A DNA stretch of 64,000 nucleotides from Thermomonas haemolytica (GCF_004346265.1 NZ_SMAP01000006.1:62001-126000), one strand, 5' to 3'; shown: positions 10,229 to 20,762, numbered from the stretch's first letter. Numbers and translations are program-made. Notes: generated by a model from the letters alone, not told the origin.

Positions 10229-11593
10229 ATGCCCGCCGCGCGTCCACCGTCCACCGCACCGGATCTGCTTGGCCACGGCGGCGATGCGTTGCGGCCGCTG
10301 GCCGAGCGCATGCGCCCGCGCACGCTGGACGAAATGGTGGGGCAGCGCCGGCTGCTGGCGGAAGGCTCCGCGCTGCGCCGCGCGCTGGCCGCCGGGCGGG
10401 TGCACTCGATGATCCTGTGGGGGCCGCCCGGCTGCGGCAAGACCACCCTGGCCCTGCTGCTGGCGCGCCATGCGCAGGCGCATTTCGAGGCGATCTCGGC
10501 GGTGCTCGCCGGCCTGCCGCAGGTGCGCGAGGTGCTGGCGCGGGCGCAGGCGCGGTTCGACGCGGGCGAGCGCACCCTGCTGTTCGTGGACGAGGTGCAC
10601 CGCTTCAACAAGGCGCAGCAGGACGCGTTCCTGCCGCACATCGAGCGCGGCACCATCGTGTTCGTCGGCGCCACCACCGAGAACCCGTCGTTCGAGCTGA
10701 ATTCGGCGCTGCTCTCGCGTTGCCGGGTGCACGTGCTGGAGGCGGTCGCCGCGGAGGACATCCGCGCCGCGCTGGAGCGCGCCCTGGCCGATGAGGAGCG
10801 CGGGCTCGGCGGGCTGGATCTGGCGGTGGAGGCGGACGGGCTGGCGCAGATCGCGCTGGCGGCCGATGGCGACGTGCGGCGTGCGCTGACCCTGCTGGAG
10901 ATCGCCGCCGACATCGCCGTGGGCGAGGGCGGCAGGATCGACACCACCACCCTGCAGCAGGTGCTGGCCGACCGCACCCGCCGCTTCGACAAGGGCGGGG
11001 ATGCGTTCTACGACCAGATCTCGGCACTGCACAAATGCGTGCGCAGCTCCAACCCCGACGCCGCGCTGTACTGGCTGGCGCGGATGCTGGACGGCGGCGC
11101 GGACCCGGCCTACCTGGCGCGGCGCCTGACCCGGATGGCGGTGGAGGACATCGGCCTGGCCGATCCGCGCGCGCTGCAGATGGCGATCGACGCCTGGGAC
11201 GCCTACGACCGCCTGGGCGCGCCGGAAGGCGAACTGGCACTGGCGCAGCTCACCCTGTACCTGGCCAGCACCGCCAAGTCGAACGCCGCCTACGTGGCGT
11301 GGAAGTCGGCCCGCGCCGACGTCGAGGCGCACGGCAGCCAGCCGGTGCCGCTGCACATCCGCAACGCCCCGACCGGCCTGATGCAGGCGCTGGGCCACGG
11401 TCGCGGCTACCAGTACGACCACGACGTGGACGGCGGGATCGCGCTGGACCAGACCGGGTTCCCGGACGCGATGGGCGAGCGGGTGTACTACGACCCGGTC
11501 GGCCGCGGCATGGAAGGCAAGCTGAAGGAAAAGCTCGACGCCCTGCGCGCGGCGCGGGCGCAGGCGCGCGCGGAAAGCCCCCGCAAGCCTTGA
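10229..11593 (+). CDS. rarA: Replication-associated recombination protein RarA (MgsA)
   Basis: RarA is an AAA+ ATPase related to clamp-loader subunits and RuvB that acts at stalled replication forks. The 454-residue product opens with the typical PLAERMRPRTLDEMVGQ, has Walker A GPPGCGKT at residues 65-72, Walker B LLFVDEVHRF followed by NKAQQDAFLPHIE, sensor-1 GATTENPSFELN, and the MgsA tetramerisation domain with KCVRSSNPDAALYWLARML and EDIGLADPRAL. The first ATG is only about 10 bp after a TAGAAT hexamer, so the transcript leader may be very short. Confidence 0.96.
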   Translation: MPAARPPSTAPDLLGHGGDALRPLAERMRPRTLDEMVGQRRLLAEGSALRRALAAGRVHSMILWGPPGCGKTTLALLLARHAQAHFEAISAVLAGLPQVREVLARAQARFDAGERTLLFVDEVHRFNKAQQDAFLPHIERGTIVFVGATTENPSFELNSALLSRCRVHVLEAVAAEDIRAALERALADEERGLGGLDLAVEADGLAQIALAADGDVRRALTLLEIAADIAVGEGGRIDTTTLQQVLADRTRRFDKGGDAFYDQISALHKCVRSSNPDAALYWLARMLDGGADPAYLARRLTRMAVEDIGLADPRALQMAIDAWDAYDRLGAPEGELALAQLTLYLASTAKSNAAYVAWKSARADVEAHGSQPVPLHIRNAPTGLMQALGHGRGYQYDHDVDGGIALDQTGFPDAMGERVYYDPVGRGMEGKLKEKLDALRAARAQARAESPRKP

Positions 11594-11654
11594 TCGAAGC
11601 GCGCCCGGCGGCGGCGCGAAGGCCTTGCCGCGGGCGCCGGCGTTGCCGCGGTCG

Positions 11655-11680
11655 AAAAAAATCCCGGCCGAAGCCGGGAT
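11655..11680 (-). terminator. Rho-independent terminator of the chemotaxis operon
   Basis: An eight-base stem (ATCCCGGC/GCCGGGAT, loop CGAA) is followed on the minus strand by a run of seven T. It lies about 40 bp past the stop of the membrane chemoreceptor gene and faces rarA, separating the two convergent units. Confidence 0.88.
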
Positions 11681-11720
11681 CGCGTCGCATCACCCTGGGG
11701 GGAGTGAGAAGAAATCGGGT

Positions 11721-12893
11721 CTAGAACAGCTCCACGCTGCCGGCGTTCATGTTTTCCTGCAGCACCGGCTTGTGCGGGGGGCGTTCCCATTCGCCGCGCA
11801 TCTGGTTGATGCGGTTGCCGATCCGCGCCAGCGCCTTCTGCATTTCCGCGTCCTGGAAGCCGTGGCTGCTTTGCAGCAGGTCGTGCAGGGTGATGGCCTC
11901 ACTGTTGATCTGCGCCAGCCGCTGCAGGTGCAGGTCGGCCGCGCCCAGGGCTTGGGTGGCGATGTCCTCGAACTGCAGCGAGCGCACCGCCTCGGCCACC
12001 GAAGCGTCGATCGCGCGGCCGCAGTCGGCGATGTCGCGGATGCTGTTGCCCAGGCTGCGGTGGATGCCGTCCACCCGTTCCAGCATGGCCGCCGATTCCG
12101 CGCGCGCATTGCGCACCCGGTCGAGGTCGCGCGAGGCGGTCTGCGAGACGGTGTCGCGCACCTTGGCGATCGCATCCTTGGAGCTGTGCGCCAGCTTGCG
12201 GATCTGCTCGTTGAACGCGGTGCTGCGTTCGGACAGGTTGCGCACCTCGTCGGCCACCACCGCGAACCCGCGCCCGGCCTCGCCGGCGCGGGCGGCCTCG
12301 ATGGCCGCGTTCAGCGCCAGCAGGTTGGTCTGGTCGGCGATCGACTTCACGTCCTCGAGCAGCGAGAAGATGCCGTCGAGATGGCCGGCCATGGCGTCGA
12401 TGTGGGACACGGTGACGCCGCTCTGGCCGCTGGCTTCCTCCAGCGCCTGCACCAGCTGCTCCACCTGCTGCGCCGCCTGCTGGGCGAAGCGGGTGATGTC
12501 GATCGAGCCACTGTCGTCGCCGGTGCGCTCCACCAGGCGCGCCACCACGTTGCTCTGCTCGCGCGACTTGCGGTTGACCGCCTCGAAGCTCCCGCCGAGC
12601 TTGGCCACCGAGTCGCGGATCAGGGTGCGGGTGCGGTCGATCTCGGCATGCGAGCCGTTGATCTCGTTGCTGACGAAGCCGCGCAGTTCCTCCAGCAGCC
12701 GGGCATGGTCGCGCAGCATCTGCGCCTCGGCCTTGCTGGGCAGGCTGCGCCAGATCACCACGCCCCAGGCCAGCGCGGAGGTCACCACCAGCGCCATGCG
12801 CAGCGGCAGCGGCCAGGACAGGCCTTCGGCCACCAGCAGCAGCACCATCAGCAGCAGGGGGGCGGCGATCCGGAGCAGGGCACGGGGTTCCAT
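11721..12893 (-). CDS. Short methyl-accepting chemotaxis protein without a periplasmic sensor, GSVELF tail
   Basis: This 390-residue chemoreceptor has two adjacent membrane helices (about residues 6-22 and 29-47) separated by only a few residues, so there is no periplasmic ligand domain. A coiled-coil signalling domain follows, with the canonical hairpin tip [20 protein letters not shown], which contacts CheA and CheW. The C-terminal helix contains [11 protein letters not shown], seen in energy-taxis or intracellular-signal receptors. The protein ends GSVELF, the same six residues that end CheD two genes away. It follows cheB by 82 bp and has its own likely sigma-28 promoter and a strong terminator. 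The signal sensed is unknown. Confidence 0.9.
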   Translation of the reverse strand: MEPRALLRIAAPLLLMVLLLVAEGLSWPLPLRMALVVTSALAWGVVIWRSLPSKAEAQMLRDHARLLEELRGFVSNEINGSHAEIDRTRTLIRDSVAKLGGSFEAVNRKSREQSNVVARLVERTGDDSGSIDITRFAQQAAQQVEQLVQALEEASGQSGVTVSHIDAMAGHLDGIFSLLEDVKSIADQTNLLALNAAIEAARAGEAGRGFAVVADEVRNLSERSTAFNEQIRKLAHSSKDAIAKVRDTVSQTASRDLDRVRNARAESAAMLERVDGIHRSLGNSIRDIADCGRAIDASVAEAVRSLQFEDIATQALGAADLHLQRLAQINSEAITLHDLLQSSHGFQDAEMQKALARIGNRINQMRGEWERPPHKPVLQENMNAGSVELF

Positions 12894-12921
12894 CGTCGAT
12901 CTCGTCTGGGTCTCGGTAGGG

Positions 12922-12949
12922 ATAACGGCCGCGGCCGGCCGGGTCTTTA
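12922..12949 (-). promoter_or_regulatory. Candidate sigma-28 (FliA) promoter of the short MCP gene
   Basis: On the minus strand TAAAGACC is followed by GCCGTTAT. The spacing TAAA-N16-GCCG is one base longer than at the other FliA sites in this window. It lies about 30 bp before the ATG, in non-coding DNA, which fits a leader of roughly 20 nt. Confidence 0.55.
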
Positions 12950-12975
12950 ATGCAAAGTGCCAGGCAGGCGACGGC

Positions 12976-14040
12976 TCAGCCCGGGCCCTGCGTGGTGCTG
13001 GCCAGCAGCGCGTGGGCGATCTGGTCCAGCGGCAATACCTGCTGCGCGGCGCCCAGGGTGTAGGCGGCGCCGGGCATGCCCCACACCACGCTGCTGGCCT
13101 CGTCCTGCACGATGGTGGCGGCGCCGGCCTTGCGCAGGGCCAGCAGCCCGCGCGCGCCGTCGTCGCCCATCCCGGTGAGCAGGGCCGCGCTGGCGTTGGC
13201 GCCGGCGGCGCTGGCCACCGAGTCGAACAGCGCGTCCACGCTGGGCCGGTGGCGGCGGATGGGCTCGTCCTCGCCCAGCCGGCAGCGCCAGCGCGCGCCA
13301 CTGCGCTGCACCCGCAGGTGCAACCCGCCCGGCGCCACGTAGGCGTGCCCGGCCAGGATCGGCATGTCGTCCTCGGCGTGCAGTACGGTCATCCGGCTGT
13401 GCTTGTTCAGGCGTTCGGCGAAGGGTTTGCTGAACGCAGGCGGGATGTGCTGGGTGATGACGATCGCCGGGGCATCCGCCGGCATCTGTTCGAGGATGGC
13501 GCGGATCGCCTCGGTGCCGCCGGTGGAGGCACCGATCGCGATCAGGCGGTCGGTGGTGCGGTATTGCAGCGTGCCGGCCGCCGCCGGGGCCGTGCTGGGC
13601 TGCAACGGTTTCACCCGCGCCCGCGCCGCCTGCTTGAGTTTCTCGCGCAGATCCGCGGCATACGCGGTCAGGCCGCGCTGGATGTCGAGCTTGGGCTTGG
13701 TGACGAAATCCACCGCGCCCAGGGCCAGCGCGTCCAGGGTCACCTGCGCGCCGGCCTCGGTCAGCGAGGACACCATCACCACCGGCATCGGGCGCAGCCG
13801 CATCAGGTTCTGCAGGAAGGTCAGCCCGTCCATGCGCGGCATCTCGACGTCGAGGGTGAGCACGTCGGGATTGAGCTGCTTGATCTTGTCGCGCGCGATC
13901 AGCGGGTCGGCGGCGGTGCCCACCACCTCGATCATCGGGTCTTCGGACAGGATGTCGGTCAGCACCTGGCGCACCAGCGCCGAGTCGTCGATGATCAGTA
14001 CGCGCACCCGGCCGGGGCGCTGGGGGGACTGGATGGCCAT
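12976..14040 (-). CDS. cheB: Chemotaxis response regulator protein-glutamate methylesterase CheB
   Basis: CheB removes methyl groups from chemoreceptors when phosphorylated by CheA, giving adaptation. The 354-residue protein has an N-terminal receiver with phospho-acceptor D64 ([10 protein letters not shown]) and a C-terminal methylesterase with the triad S172 (GASTGG), H198 (TQHIPP) and D294 (GMGDDGA). Its start codon overlaps the cheD stop by one base (TGATG), so cheR-cheD-cheB are translated together. The linker between the domains is of usual length. Confidence 0.97.
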   Translation of the reverse strand: MAIQSPQRPGRVRVLIIDDSALVRQVLTDILSEDPMIEVVGTAADPLIARDKIKQLNPDVLTLDVEMPRMDGLTFLQNLMRLRPMPVVMVSSLTEAGAQVTLDALALGAVDFVTKPKLDIQRGLTAYAADLREKLKQAARARVKPLQPSTAPAAAGTLQYRTTDRLIAIGASTGGTEAIRAILEQMPADAPAIVITQHIPPAFSKPFAERLNKHSRMTVLHAEDDMPILAGHAYVAPGGLHLRVQRSGARWRCRLGEDEPIRRHRPSVDALFDSVASAAGANASAALLTGMGDDGARGLLALRKAGAATIVQDEASSVVWGMPGAAYTLGAAQQVLPLDQIAHALLASTTQGPG

Positions 14041-14642
14041 CAGAACAACTCCACGGAGCCGGCCACGGGGGTCTGCGCCAGCCGGCTGCGGTAGTCGCGC
14101 TCGATCCGCGCGATCTCGCCGGCCGCCGGCAGGCGCTTGACCAGCGTACGTCCGGTACGAACGAAAAACACCACCTTGCGCGGCTGCACGCCGCCCAGGT
14201 CCTGGGCCTGGACCGGAATCCTTTCCGCGTTCAGGTATTCCAGGACGAAATTGGCGTTGCGGGTGCCGATCGGGTCGAGGGTCATGCCCGGCAGCACGTT
14301 GCCGCCGCCGAACACCTTGGCCTGCAGGCGCGCGCGCGCGGCGCCCTGCTTGAGCATGCCGTTGATCAGCAGTTCCATCGCGTGCGCGCCGTAGCGGGCG
14401 CTGCCGTCGCCGGGGGCGGCATCCGGCAGCATGAAATGGTTCATCCCGCCGACCTTCGCCAGCGGGTCGTACATGCAGGCGGCCACGCAGGAGCCGAGCA
14501 CGGTGGCCAGTGCCACGTCCTCCGCGGACACCCGCCAGTCGGCCGGCAGCAGCTTGATGACGTCGGTGTCCAGCGCCGGGTCGTAGTAGCTGCCTGCCGG
14601 CATCCGGCGGGTGGCGGCGGCATGCGGCGAGGGGGCGTTCAT
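14040..14642 (-). CDS. cheD: Chemoreceptor glutamine deamidase CheD
   Basis: CheD deamidates specific glutamines in chemoreceptors to create methylation sites. The 200-residue product carries the family catalytic residues as [15 protein letters not shown] (T47, C52) and GGMNHFMLP (H69), then the conserved [19 protein letters not shown] and AKVFGGGNV. The C-terminus is GSVELF, identical to the tail of the short chemoreceptor encoded nearby but built from different codons. It overlaps cheR by four bases upstream and cheB by one base downstream. No CheC partner gene is visible. Confidence 0.96.
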   Translation of the reverse strand: MNAPSPHAAATRRMPAGSYYDPALDTDVIKLLPADWRVSAEDVALATVLGSCVAACMYDPLAKVGGMNHFMLPDAAPGDGSARYGAHAMELLINGMLKQGAARARLQAKVFGGGNVLPGMTLDPIGTRNANFVLEYLNAERIPVQAQDLGGVQPRKVVFFVRTGRTLVKRLPAAGEIARIERDYRSRLAQTPVAGSVELF

Positions 14643-15502
14643 CGCGCCTCCCGGGTCGCCCGGTAGATGGTGCGCCCGCACGGCTGCACCAGGTCCAGCG
14701 CGTGCGCGAAGCTCTCCGAATGCCCGGCGTAGAAGCGCCCGCCCGGCGCCAGCAGCGGCACCACCTTGCGCAGCACCTCGTACTGGGTGGGCTTGTCGAA
14801 ATAGATCATCACGTTGCGGCAGAACACCGCGAGGAACTGCTGGTGCAGCCCGTAGTCCGGCGCCAGCAGGTTGAGCTGGCGGAACTCCACCAGCTGGCGC
14901 AGGAACGGCTTGACCCGGGCCAGCCCCTCGTACGGGCCGGTGCCGCGCAGGAAGAAGCGGCGCTTGCGCTCGGCCGAGAGGTCGGTGATGCGCTCGATCC
15001 CGTACTCGCCGCGCGCGGCGGTGGCCAGCGCGTTGGTATCGATGTCGGTGGCCAGGATCCGCACCGGCGGGGTGTCGCTGGCGAAGGCCTCGCAGGCGGT
15101 GATCGCCAGCGACCACGGCTCCTCGCCGGTGGAGGCGGCGCAGCACCAGATGTCCACCACCGCGCCGCGCGGCACCGCGCGCAGCTGGTCGCGCAGGGCG
15201 TCGAAGTGGTGCGCCTCGCGGAAGAACGCGGTGAGGTTGGTGGTGAGCGCGTTGACGAAGGCCTGTTCCTCGCTGGCCGGCTCGGCCTCGACGAAGTCCA
15301 GGTAGTCGCTGAAGCGGGTGAACCCGAGCGCGCGCAGGCGCCGCGACAGCCGGCTGTACACCATGTCGCGCTTGTGCTCGGCCAGGTGGATGCCGGCACG
15401 GGCATAGATCATCTTGCACACCCGGCGGAAATCGCGGTCGTTGAACTCGAACCCGATCGGCTCGCGTTCGCCGCCGGCGCGCTGGCGGCCGCGCTCAAGC
15501 AT
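14639..15502 (-). CDS. cheR: Chemotaxis protein methyltransferase CheR
   Basis: CheR methylates chemoreceptor glutamates with S-adenosylmethionine. The 287-residue protein has the N-terminal helical domain ([34 protein letters not shown]), the family motif [12 protein letters not shown], and the SAM-binding motif [14 protein letters not shown], a variant of GCSTGEEPYS. The upstream chemoreceptor ends HWQEF, a likely docking peptide for the beta-subdomain of this enzyme. It overlaps the preceding GGDEF-EAL gene by eight bases and cheD by four. Confidence 0.97.
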   Translation of the reverse strand: MLERGRQRAGGEREPIGFEFNDRDFRRVCKMIYARAGIHLAEHKRDMVYSRLSRRLRALGFTRFSDYLDFVEAEPASEEQAFVNALTTNLTAFFREAHHFDALRDQLRAVPRGAVVDIWCCAASTGEEPWSLAITACEAFASDTPPVRILATDIDTNALATAARGEYGIERITDLSAERKRRFFLRGTGPYEGLARVKPFLRQLVEFRQLNLLAPDYGLHQQFLAVFCRNVMIYFDKPTQYEVLRKVVPLLAPGGRFYAGHSESFAHALDLVQPCGRTIYRATREAR

Positions 15503-17693
15503 GGCCCACCCCCGGCGACTGCGCCTGCAGCCGTTCCCGCAGGGCGTTGGCGGCCAGCGCCTGCGCGTACAGGTAGCCCTGGGCCTCGTCGCAGCCGAGC
15601 TCGCGCAGCGAGTGCGCCTGCTCGGGATGCTCCACGCCTTCGGCCACCACGCGCAGCCCCAGCGCCCGCGCCAGCATCACCGTCCAGCGCACGATCGCGG
15701 CATCTTCGCTGTTCTCCAGCATGCCGCCCACGAAGCTGCGGTCGATCTTGACCCGGTCGATCCTGAAGCGATGCAGCATCGACAGCGACGCATAGCCGGT
15801 GCCGAAATCGTCGAACGCGAGGTTGACCCCGTGCCCGCGCAGGGTGGCCAGGGTCGCCGCGGCCTCGCTGTCGTGGGCGAAGGCGATGGTCTCGGTGATC
15901 TCCAGCTCCAGCCGGTGCGCCGGCAGCCCGGAGTCGGCCAGCGCCTGCAGCACCTGCGGCACCAGCTCCTCGCGCAGCTGGGCCGGGAACAGGTTGATGC
16001 TGACCGACAGCCCGCTGTCGGGCCAGGCCGCCGCCTCCTCGCAGGCGCGGCGCAGCACCCAGGCGCCGACCTCGGCACCCAGCGGGCTGCGCATCAGCAG
16101 GTCGATGAATTCGTAGGCCGGGACCAGCCCGCGCACCGGATGACGCCAGCGCAGCAGCGCCTCCGCGCCGCAGATGCGCCCGCTGGCCAGCTCCACCTGC
16201 GGCTGGTAGTGCAGCTCGAACTCGCCCTGCGCGAAGGCACGGCGCAGGTCGAGGTCGAGGTCGCGCCGCGCCAGTGCGTCGGCGCGCATCGCCGGGCGGT
16301 AGCGGCACAGCTGGCGGCCACCGGCGGCTTTCGCGCGGTACAGCGCGAGGTCGGCGCAGGCCAGCAGGTCGCCGCCGCCGCGTACGTCGGCGCGCAGCGC
16401 CAGGCCGACGCTGGCCTCGACGTGGATCTCGTGGCCGCGCACCCGCATCGGCTGCTGCAGGTAGTGCAGCCAGTCCGCCAGCCGCACGCCGCCCTGATGC
16501 CCGCCGTCGTTGCCCGCCGCATCCGTATCGCTCAGGCGCGCATCCGCGCAGGCGATCGCGAACACGTCGCCCTCCACCCGCGCCAGGCACATCGCGGCAT
16601 CCGCGCGCGACTGCAGGCGGTCCGCGAACGCCTGCAGCACGCGGTCGCCCAGGGCATGGCCGAGGCCGTCGTTGATCCATTTGAAGCGGTCGATCCCGAC
16701 CAGCGCCACGCCCCAGTCCGGATTCGCCTCCAGCGCGGCCAGCAGGGCATTGCGGTTGGGCAGCCCGGTGAGCGGGTCGAAGTGGGCCAGGCGGTCGAGC
16801 TGCGCGCGCTGGTGGGCGGCCTCGGTGATGTCGTGCAGGATCAGGGTGGTGCCGTGCGCGTGCCCGTGCCGCCACGGCGAGCGGGTGGCGTCCAGCAGGC
16901 GCAGGCTGCCATCGGGGGCGACGATGCGCAGCTGCAGGCGGTCGCCGCCGGCGCCGCCCAGCCAGTCGCGCGCCGCGTCCGGGTCGGGTTGCAGGCGCAG
17001 CGGCACCAGCTGGCGCAGTTGCTGGCCGCGCACGGCGTTGCCGAACAGGCGCTCGGCCGCGGGGTTGCACCAGCGGATGCCGCCGTGGCGGTCGGCCACC
17101 ACCACCGCCTCGCGCGCATGCTGGCCGGCCTGGGCGACGATGGTGGAATGGCGGGCCACCGCTTCCTGCTGCAGCAGGCTGGCGGCCAGCCGCCCCAGCT
17201 GCTCGAACGACTGCAATTGCGCATCCGAAGGCCGCGCACGCGGCTGGCGGTCGCACACGGCCAGCAGGCCGATGCGCCGCCCCTGCGCATCCTGCAGGGC
17301 GATGCCGACGTGCGCACGGATGGGGCAGCGCGGGCTGCCCGGCAGTTCCGGCAACACCAGCAGCGGCGCGTGCTGCTCCCAGCAGCGCACGAACAGGTGG
17401 TCGCGCGCCAGCGGCGTGCAGCCGGCCTCCAGCCCCTGCTGGGCGACCACGGCGTGGCGGTCGGCGCTGGCCGCGATCACCGCGGCCATCGGCATGTCGA
17501 GCAGGGTCCGTGCCAGCGCGAGCAGGTCGTCGAGGCGGCCGGCGGGCAGCAGAGGCGGCTCCTGGCGGCTGGCGTCGATCTCGGATGGAGCGGCGATGGC
17601 GGGGGAGGCGAGGGTCATCGGCGCAGCAGCGGCGGCGGGATCAGGCGGCAGGGGTGGCCGCGGCGGCGCAGCGTCGGCACCGCCCGCGGCCAT
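15495..17693 (-). CDS. GAF-PAS-GGDEF(degenerate)-EAL protein, probable c-di-GMP phosphodiesterase
   Basis: This 732-residue cytoplasmic protein has a GAF domain (about 55-180), a PAS domain (190-290), a GGDEF-like domain and an EAL domain. The cyclase motif is degenerate: EGDVF at 374-378 replaces GGDEF and the key Glu is Val, so diguanylate cyclase activity is unlikely. The EAL domain keeps EALLRW (511-516), ITET (599-602), DDFGTGYAS (628-636), KIDRSF (649-654) and AEGVE, so it should hydrolyse c-di-GMP. It sits between a chemoreceptor gene and cheR, with short spacing and overlap, and is therefore part of the chemotaxis transcript. The start is uncertain: an ATG 25 codons later (17618) would remove a Pro/Ala-rich stretch, and neither has a clear ribosome-binding site. 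Confidence 0.9.
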   Translation of the reverse strand: MAAGGADAAPPRPPLPPDPAAAAAPMTLASPAIAAPSEIDASRQEPPLLPAGRLDDLLALARTLLDMPMAAVIAASADRHAVVAQQGLEAGCTPLARDHLFVRCWEQHAPLLVLPELPGSPRCPIRAHVGIALQDAQGRRIGLLAVCDRQPRARPSDAQLQSFEQLGRLAASLLQQEAVARHSTIVAQAGQHAREAVVVADRHGGIRWCNPAAERLFGNAVRGQQLRQLVPLRLQPDPDAARDWLGGAGGDRLQLRIVAPDGSLRLLDATRSPWRHGHAHGTTLILHDITEAAHQRAQLDRLAHFDPLTGLPNRNALLAALEANPDWGVALVGIDRFKWINDGLGHALGDRVLQAFADRLQSRADAAMCLARVEGDVFAIACADARLSDTDAAGNDGGHQGGVRLADWLHYLQQPMRVRGHEIHVEASVGLALRADVRGGGDLLACADLALYRAKAAGGRQLCRYRPAMRADALARRDLDLDLRRAFAQGEFELHYQPQVELASGRICGAEALLRWRHPVRGLVPAYEFIDLLMRSPLGAEVGAWVLRRACEEAAAWPDSGLSVSINLFPAQLREELVPQVLQALADSGLPAHRLELEITETIAFAHDSEAAATLATLRGHGVNLAFDDFGTGYASLSMLHRFRIDRVKIDRSFVGGMLENSEDAAIVRWTVMLARALGLRVVAEGVEHPEQAHSLRELGCDEAQGYLYAQALAANALRERLQAQSPGVGHA

Positions 17694-17699
17694 CGGGAC

Positions 17700-20600
17700 T
17701 CAGAACTCCTGCCAGTGCTGGTCGCCGGCGGTGCTGCTGGCACTGCGCTTGATGGGCGTGGCGGCGGCCGGGGCGGCGGCCGCGCGCCGGGCCGGGGGCG
17801 CGGCCGGACGACGCTTGCCTTCCACCGCATCGCGCAGGGCGCGGATGGCGGCGACGGTGGTCTTGGTCTCTTTGTCGAAATCCCCCTCCAGCAAGGCATT
17901 GGCGCGCAGCGCCTGGCCCTGCTGGTGGGCGCGCACCACCTCGGCGGCGGCGGCATGGAAGCGCTTGTGGTGCTCCAGGAGCTGCTGGAACTCCGGCAGA
18001 TGCTTGACCTGCTGGCCCGGGCCATACAGCCATTCGCCCAGTGTGCAGACATCGTCGCGGCCGACGGTGGCAGGGTCCAGCTGCTCCTCGCTCTTGCCTT
18101 GCAGATAGGTCTTCAGCCGCAGCTTCCACTGCACGTGCCGCTGGATCATGTCCTCGAACGAGGCCACCTTGTCGTCCGCCGCCGCGGCTGGGTGCGCATG
18201 GCTGTGCGTGCTTGCCGCGGGCTTGGCTGCACTCGCCGTACGCGCGGCGGCCTGCTGGCGTGCCAGCTGGAAGGCGGCCACCGCCTGCACCAGGGCCTCG
18301 GCCTGCTGGCGCAGGCTCTCGGCCGAGGCGCTGGCCTGTTCCACCAGCGCGGCGTTCTGCTGGGTGCCTTCGTCCATCTGGGTGATGGCCTGGTTCACCT
18401 GCTCGATCCCGCTGCTCTGCTCCTGCGAGGCGGCGCTGATGTCGGCCATGATGTCGGTGACCCGCTTGACGCTGCCCACGATCTCGCCCATGGTCTTGCC
18501 GGCCTGGTCCACCAGTGCGCTGCCTTCCTCCACCTTCAGCACCGAATCGGTGATCAGCTGCTTGATCTCCTTGGCCGCGCCCGCGCTGCGCTGCGCCAGG
18601 CTGCGCACCTCGGCTGCCACCACCGCGAAGCCGCGGCCCTGCTCGCCGGCGCGCGCCGCTTCCACCGCCGCGTTCAGCGCCAGGATATTGGTCTGGAAGG
18701 CGATGCCGTCGATCACCCCGATGATGTCCGCGATCCGGCGCGAGGCGGTCTGGATGTCGCCCATCGTGCTGACCACCTTCTGCACCACCTCGCCGCCGGA
18801 CTCGGCCACGCCGGCTGCGCCGATCGCCAGCTGGTTGGCCTGGCGCGCGTTGTCGGCGTTCTGCTTGACGGTGGAGGTGAGCTCTTCCATCGACGAGGCG
18901 GTTTCCTCCAGCGAGGCCGCCTGCTGCTCGGTGCGCATCGACAGGTCGGCATTGCCCGCCGCGATCTCGCCGGCGGCGGCGCTGATGCTGTCGGAGGTCT
19001 GGCGGATTTCCTGCACGATCCGCGCCAGCTCTTCCACGGTGCGGTTGGCATCGTTGGCCAGCTGGCCGAACTGGCCGGGCAGTTCGACTTCGATGCGGCG
19101 GGTCAGGTCGCCGGCGGCGACCGCGGACAGCAGGCCGCCCACTTCGCCCAGACCTTCGTCGGCGGTCGTCATCAGGGTATTCAGTTCCTCGATCAGTTCG
19201 CGGTACACGAACTCGAAGCGCCCGGCATCGCCGCGCTTTCTGAAATCGCCGGCCACCGCGGCTTCCACCAGCGATTTGATCTCGGCATTGACCGCCAGCA
19301 TGCCGTTCTTCACCGCGTCCACCGCCTCGGTGACGCGCGCCTTCTGGCCCGGATAGCGGGCAATGTCGCGCGAGAGGTCGCCGCGGGCGTAATCGGCCAC
19401 GATCCCGATCGCGTCCATCTTGGTGGCGACGTGCGATGCCACCAGGGTATTGACCTGGTCGGCCATCACCCCGAACGCGCCCGGGAAGGCCTCGGCGTCC
19501 ATGCACGCGTCGATCTCGCCGGCCTCGTGCTGGTCGAACATGGTCTGCTGCGCCTGCGCGAAGCGGCGCAGGCTGCCGGCCATGCTTTCCAGGCTGCGGC
19601 CGATGTTGTTGAGCTCGTCGTGGGTGTCCACCCGGATCTGGTCGGAGAACTGGCCGGCGGCCATCGCGCGGGCGCCGGCATCGATGCTCTGCAGGGCCTT
19701 GCGGGTGCCGCGGGTGAAGCCGAGGAACAGGTAGGCCGACAGCAGCAGGGCCAGCACCACGCCACCCAGGGTGAGATAGGCCTTGCGCTGCAGGCTGGCG
19801 ATGGCGCGGTCGCCGGCGGTATCGATGGCGGCATAGGCGCCGGCCATGGCGGCATTGAGGGCGTCGCGGGTAGCCTTGTCCTGGCGCGCGAACTGCGCCA
19901 CCGGGTAGTCCGGCGTATCCGCGCCCAGCACCTTGTCCTGGATCAGCTTGTCCTGGGCCTGGATGGCGGCGAGCGCGGCCTGCCAGGGCTTGCCGAACAG
20001 CGCGCTGCCCTCGGGCAGGGCCGCCTCGATGAAGCGGCGGTTCTTCTCCACCTGGCCCTGCAGGTAGTCTTCCATGTTCTTGTTGACCGCCAGCGCGGTG
20101 CGGTCATTGACCCAGATCGCGCCCTCGCCGAGCACGCGCATGCTGGCCACCGCCTGCTTGGCCACGGCCGCGGACAGCGCCGGCAGCTGGGAACCGCCCA
20201 CGGTGCCGGCGCGCAGCACGGCCGGGTCGCGGGCTACGCTGGTGATGCCATCGAAGGCCACGCGGTCGATGGTGTCGCGCAGGGCGGTCAGGGCGGCGGT
20301 ATCCGCCTCGGGCGCAGACTCATCGTCGGTGGCCTTGGCCTTCTTCCAGGCCTCGCGGGTGGTGGCGAGCAGTTTCTTCACGTCCTCGTTGTCCGCCACA
20401 TGGCTGCTGGCCTGCCAGGCCTCGAAGGCGTCCAGCCCCTTGTCGGCGGCGGCGGCGGCCTCGGCCAGCGCTTGCGGGGTGGCGGTGGCGTCCTTGGCCA
20501 GCGCGCGCGCGCGCAGGGCGCGGTGGTCCTGCATCGCGATCTGGGCCTCGTTCAGGGTCTGCAGGCCGGCCGTGGTGGCGCGCGCGGCCTTGGCCTTGGA

Positions 20601-20762
20601 CAGCTCGCCCAGGCTGCTGCTGAGCACCAGCGCGGTCAACACGCCGCAGGTGAGGGTGAAGCTGGCGCCGATCAGCAGGGCTTTCTGGCTGAAGCGCAGG
20701 GACGCCATCAGGCGGACGGCGGGGGCGAGCAGGCGATCGACGGTGGATGAGCTGCGAGGCAT
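17700..20762 (-). CDS. Large methyl-accepting chemotaxis protein with CZB zinc domain and CheR-docking pentapeptide
   Basis: This 1020-residue chemoreceptor has a first membrane helix at 28-50, a helical periplasmic sensor to about 325, a second helix at 328-350, an extended HAMP/linker region and a signalling hairpin with tip [22 protein letters not shown] chemoreceptor zinc-binding (CZB) domain follows, with the spaced ligands H876 (RHVQWK), C906 (CTLGEWLYG), H932 and H936 (EHHKRFH). The last five residues, HWQEF, fit the xWxxF pentapeptide that tethers CheR and CheB to high-abundance receptors. The ATG at 20762 is preferred over 20789 because AGGA stands seven bases upstream. A well-matched sigma-28 promoter lies about 45 bp before it. 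Confidence 0.93.
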   Translation of the reverse strand: MPRSSSTVDRLLAPAVRLMASLRFSQKALLIGASFTLTCGVLTALVLSSSLGELSKAKAARATTAGLQTLNEAQIAMQDHRALRARALAKDATATPQALAEAAAAADKGLDAFEAWQASSHVADNEDVKKLLATTREAWKKAKATDDESAPEADTAALTALRDTIDRVAFDGITSVARDPAVLRAGTVGGSQLPALSAAVAKQAVASMRVLGEGAIWVNDRTALAVNKNMEDYLQGQVEKNRRFIEAALPEGSALFGKPWQAALAAIQAQDKLIQDKVLGADTPDYPVAQFARQDKATRDALNAAMAGAYAAIDTAGDRAIASLQRKAYLTLGGVVLALLLSAYLFLGFTRGTRKALQSIDAGARAMAAGQFSDQIRVDTHDELNNIGRSLESMAGSLRRFAQAQQTMFDQHEAGEIDACMDAEAFPGAFGVMADQVNTLVASHVATKMDAIGIVADYARGDLSRDIARYPGQKARVTEAVDAVKNGMLAVNAEIKSLVEAAVAGDFRKRGDAGRFEFVYRELIEELNTLMTTADEGLGEVGGLLSAVAAGDLTRRIEVELPGQFGQLANDANRTVEELARIVQEIRQTSDSISAAAGEIAAGNADLSMRTEQQAASLEETASSMEELTSTVKQNADNARQANQLAIGAAGVAESGGEVVQKVVSTMGDIQTASRRIADIIGVIDGIAFQTNILALNAAVEAARAGEQGRGFAVVAAEVRSLAQRSAGAAKEIKQLITDSVLKVEEGSALVDQAGKTMGEIVGSVKRVTDIMADISAASQEQSSGIEQVNQAITQMDEGTQQNAALVEQASASAESLRQQAEALVQAVAAFQLARQQAAARTASAAKPAASTHSHAHPAAAADDKVASFEDMIQRHVQWKLRLKTYLQGKSEEQLDPATVGRDDVCTLGEWLYGPGQQVKHLPEFQQLLEHHKRFHAAAAEVVRAHQQGQALRANALLEGDFDKETKTTVAAIRALRDAVEGKRRPAAPPARRAAAAPAAATPIKRSASSTAGDQHWQEF

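Noticed and set aside
11721-12893. The short chemoreceptor as a truncated pseudogene
   Set aside because: It has a complete signalling domain, an intact start with its own promoter and an orderly end. Receptors with two close membrane helices and no periplasmic domain are known.
15414-20750. A plus-strand open frame of over 1,700 codons opposite the EAL and MCP genes, and a similar one of about 1,500 codons at 32294-36781
   Set aside because: Both are antisense to genes with clear family motifs. In DNA this GC-rich the opposite strand is often free of stops. The translations are low-complexity and match no domain.
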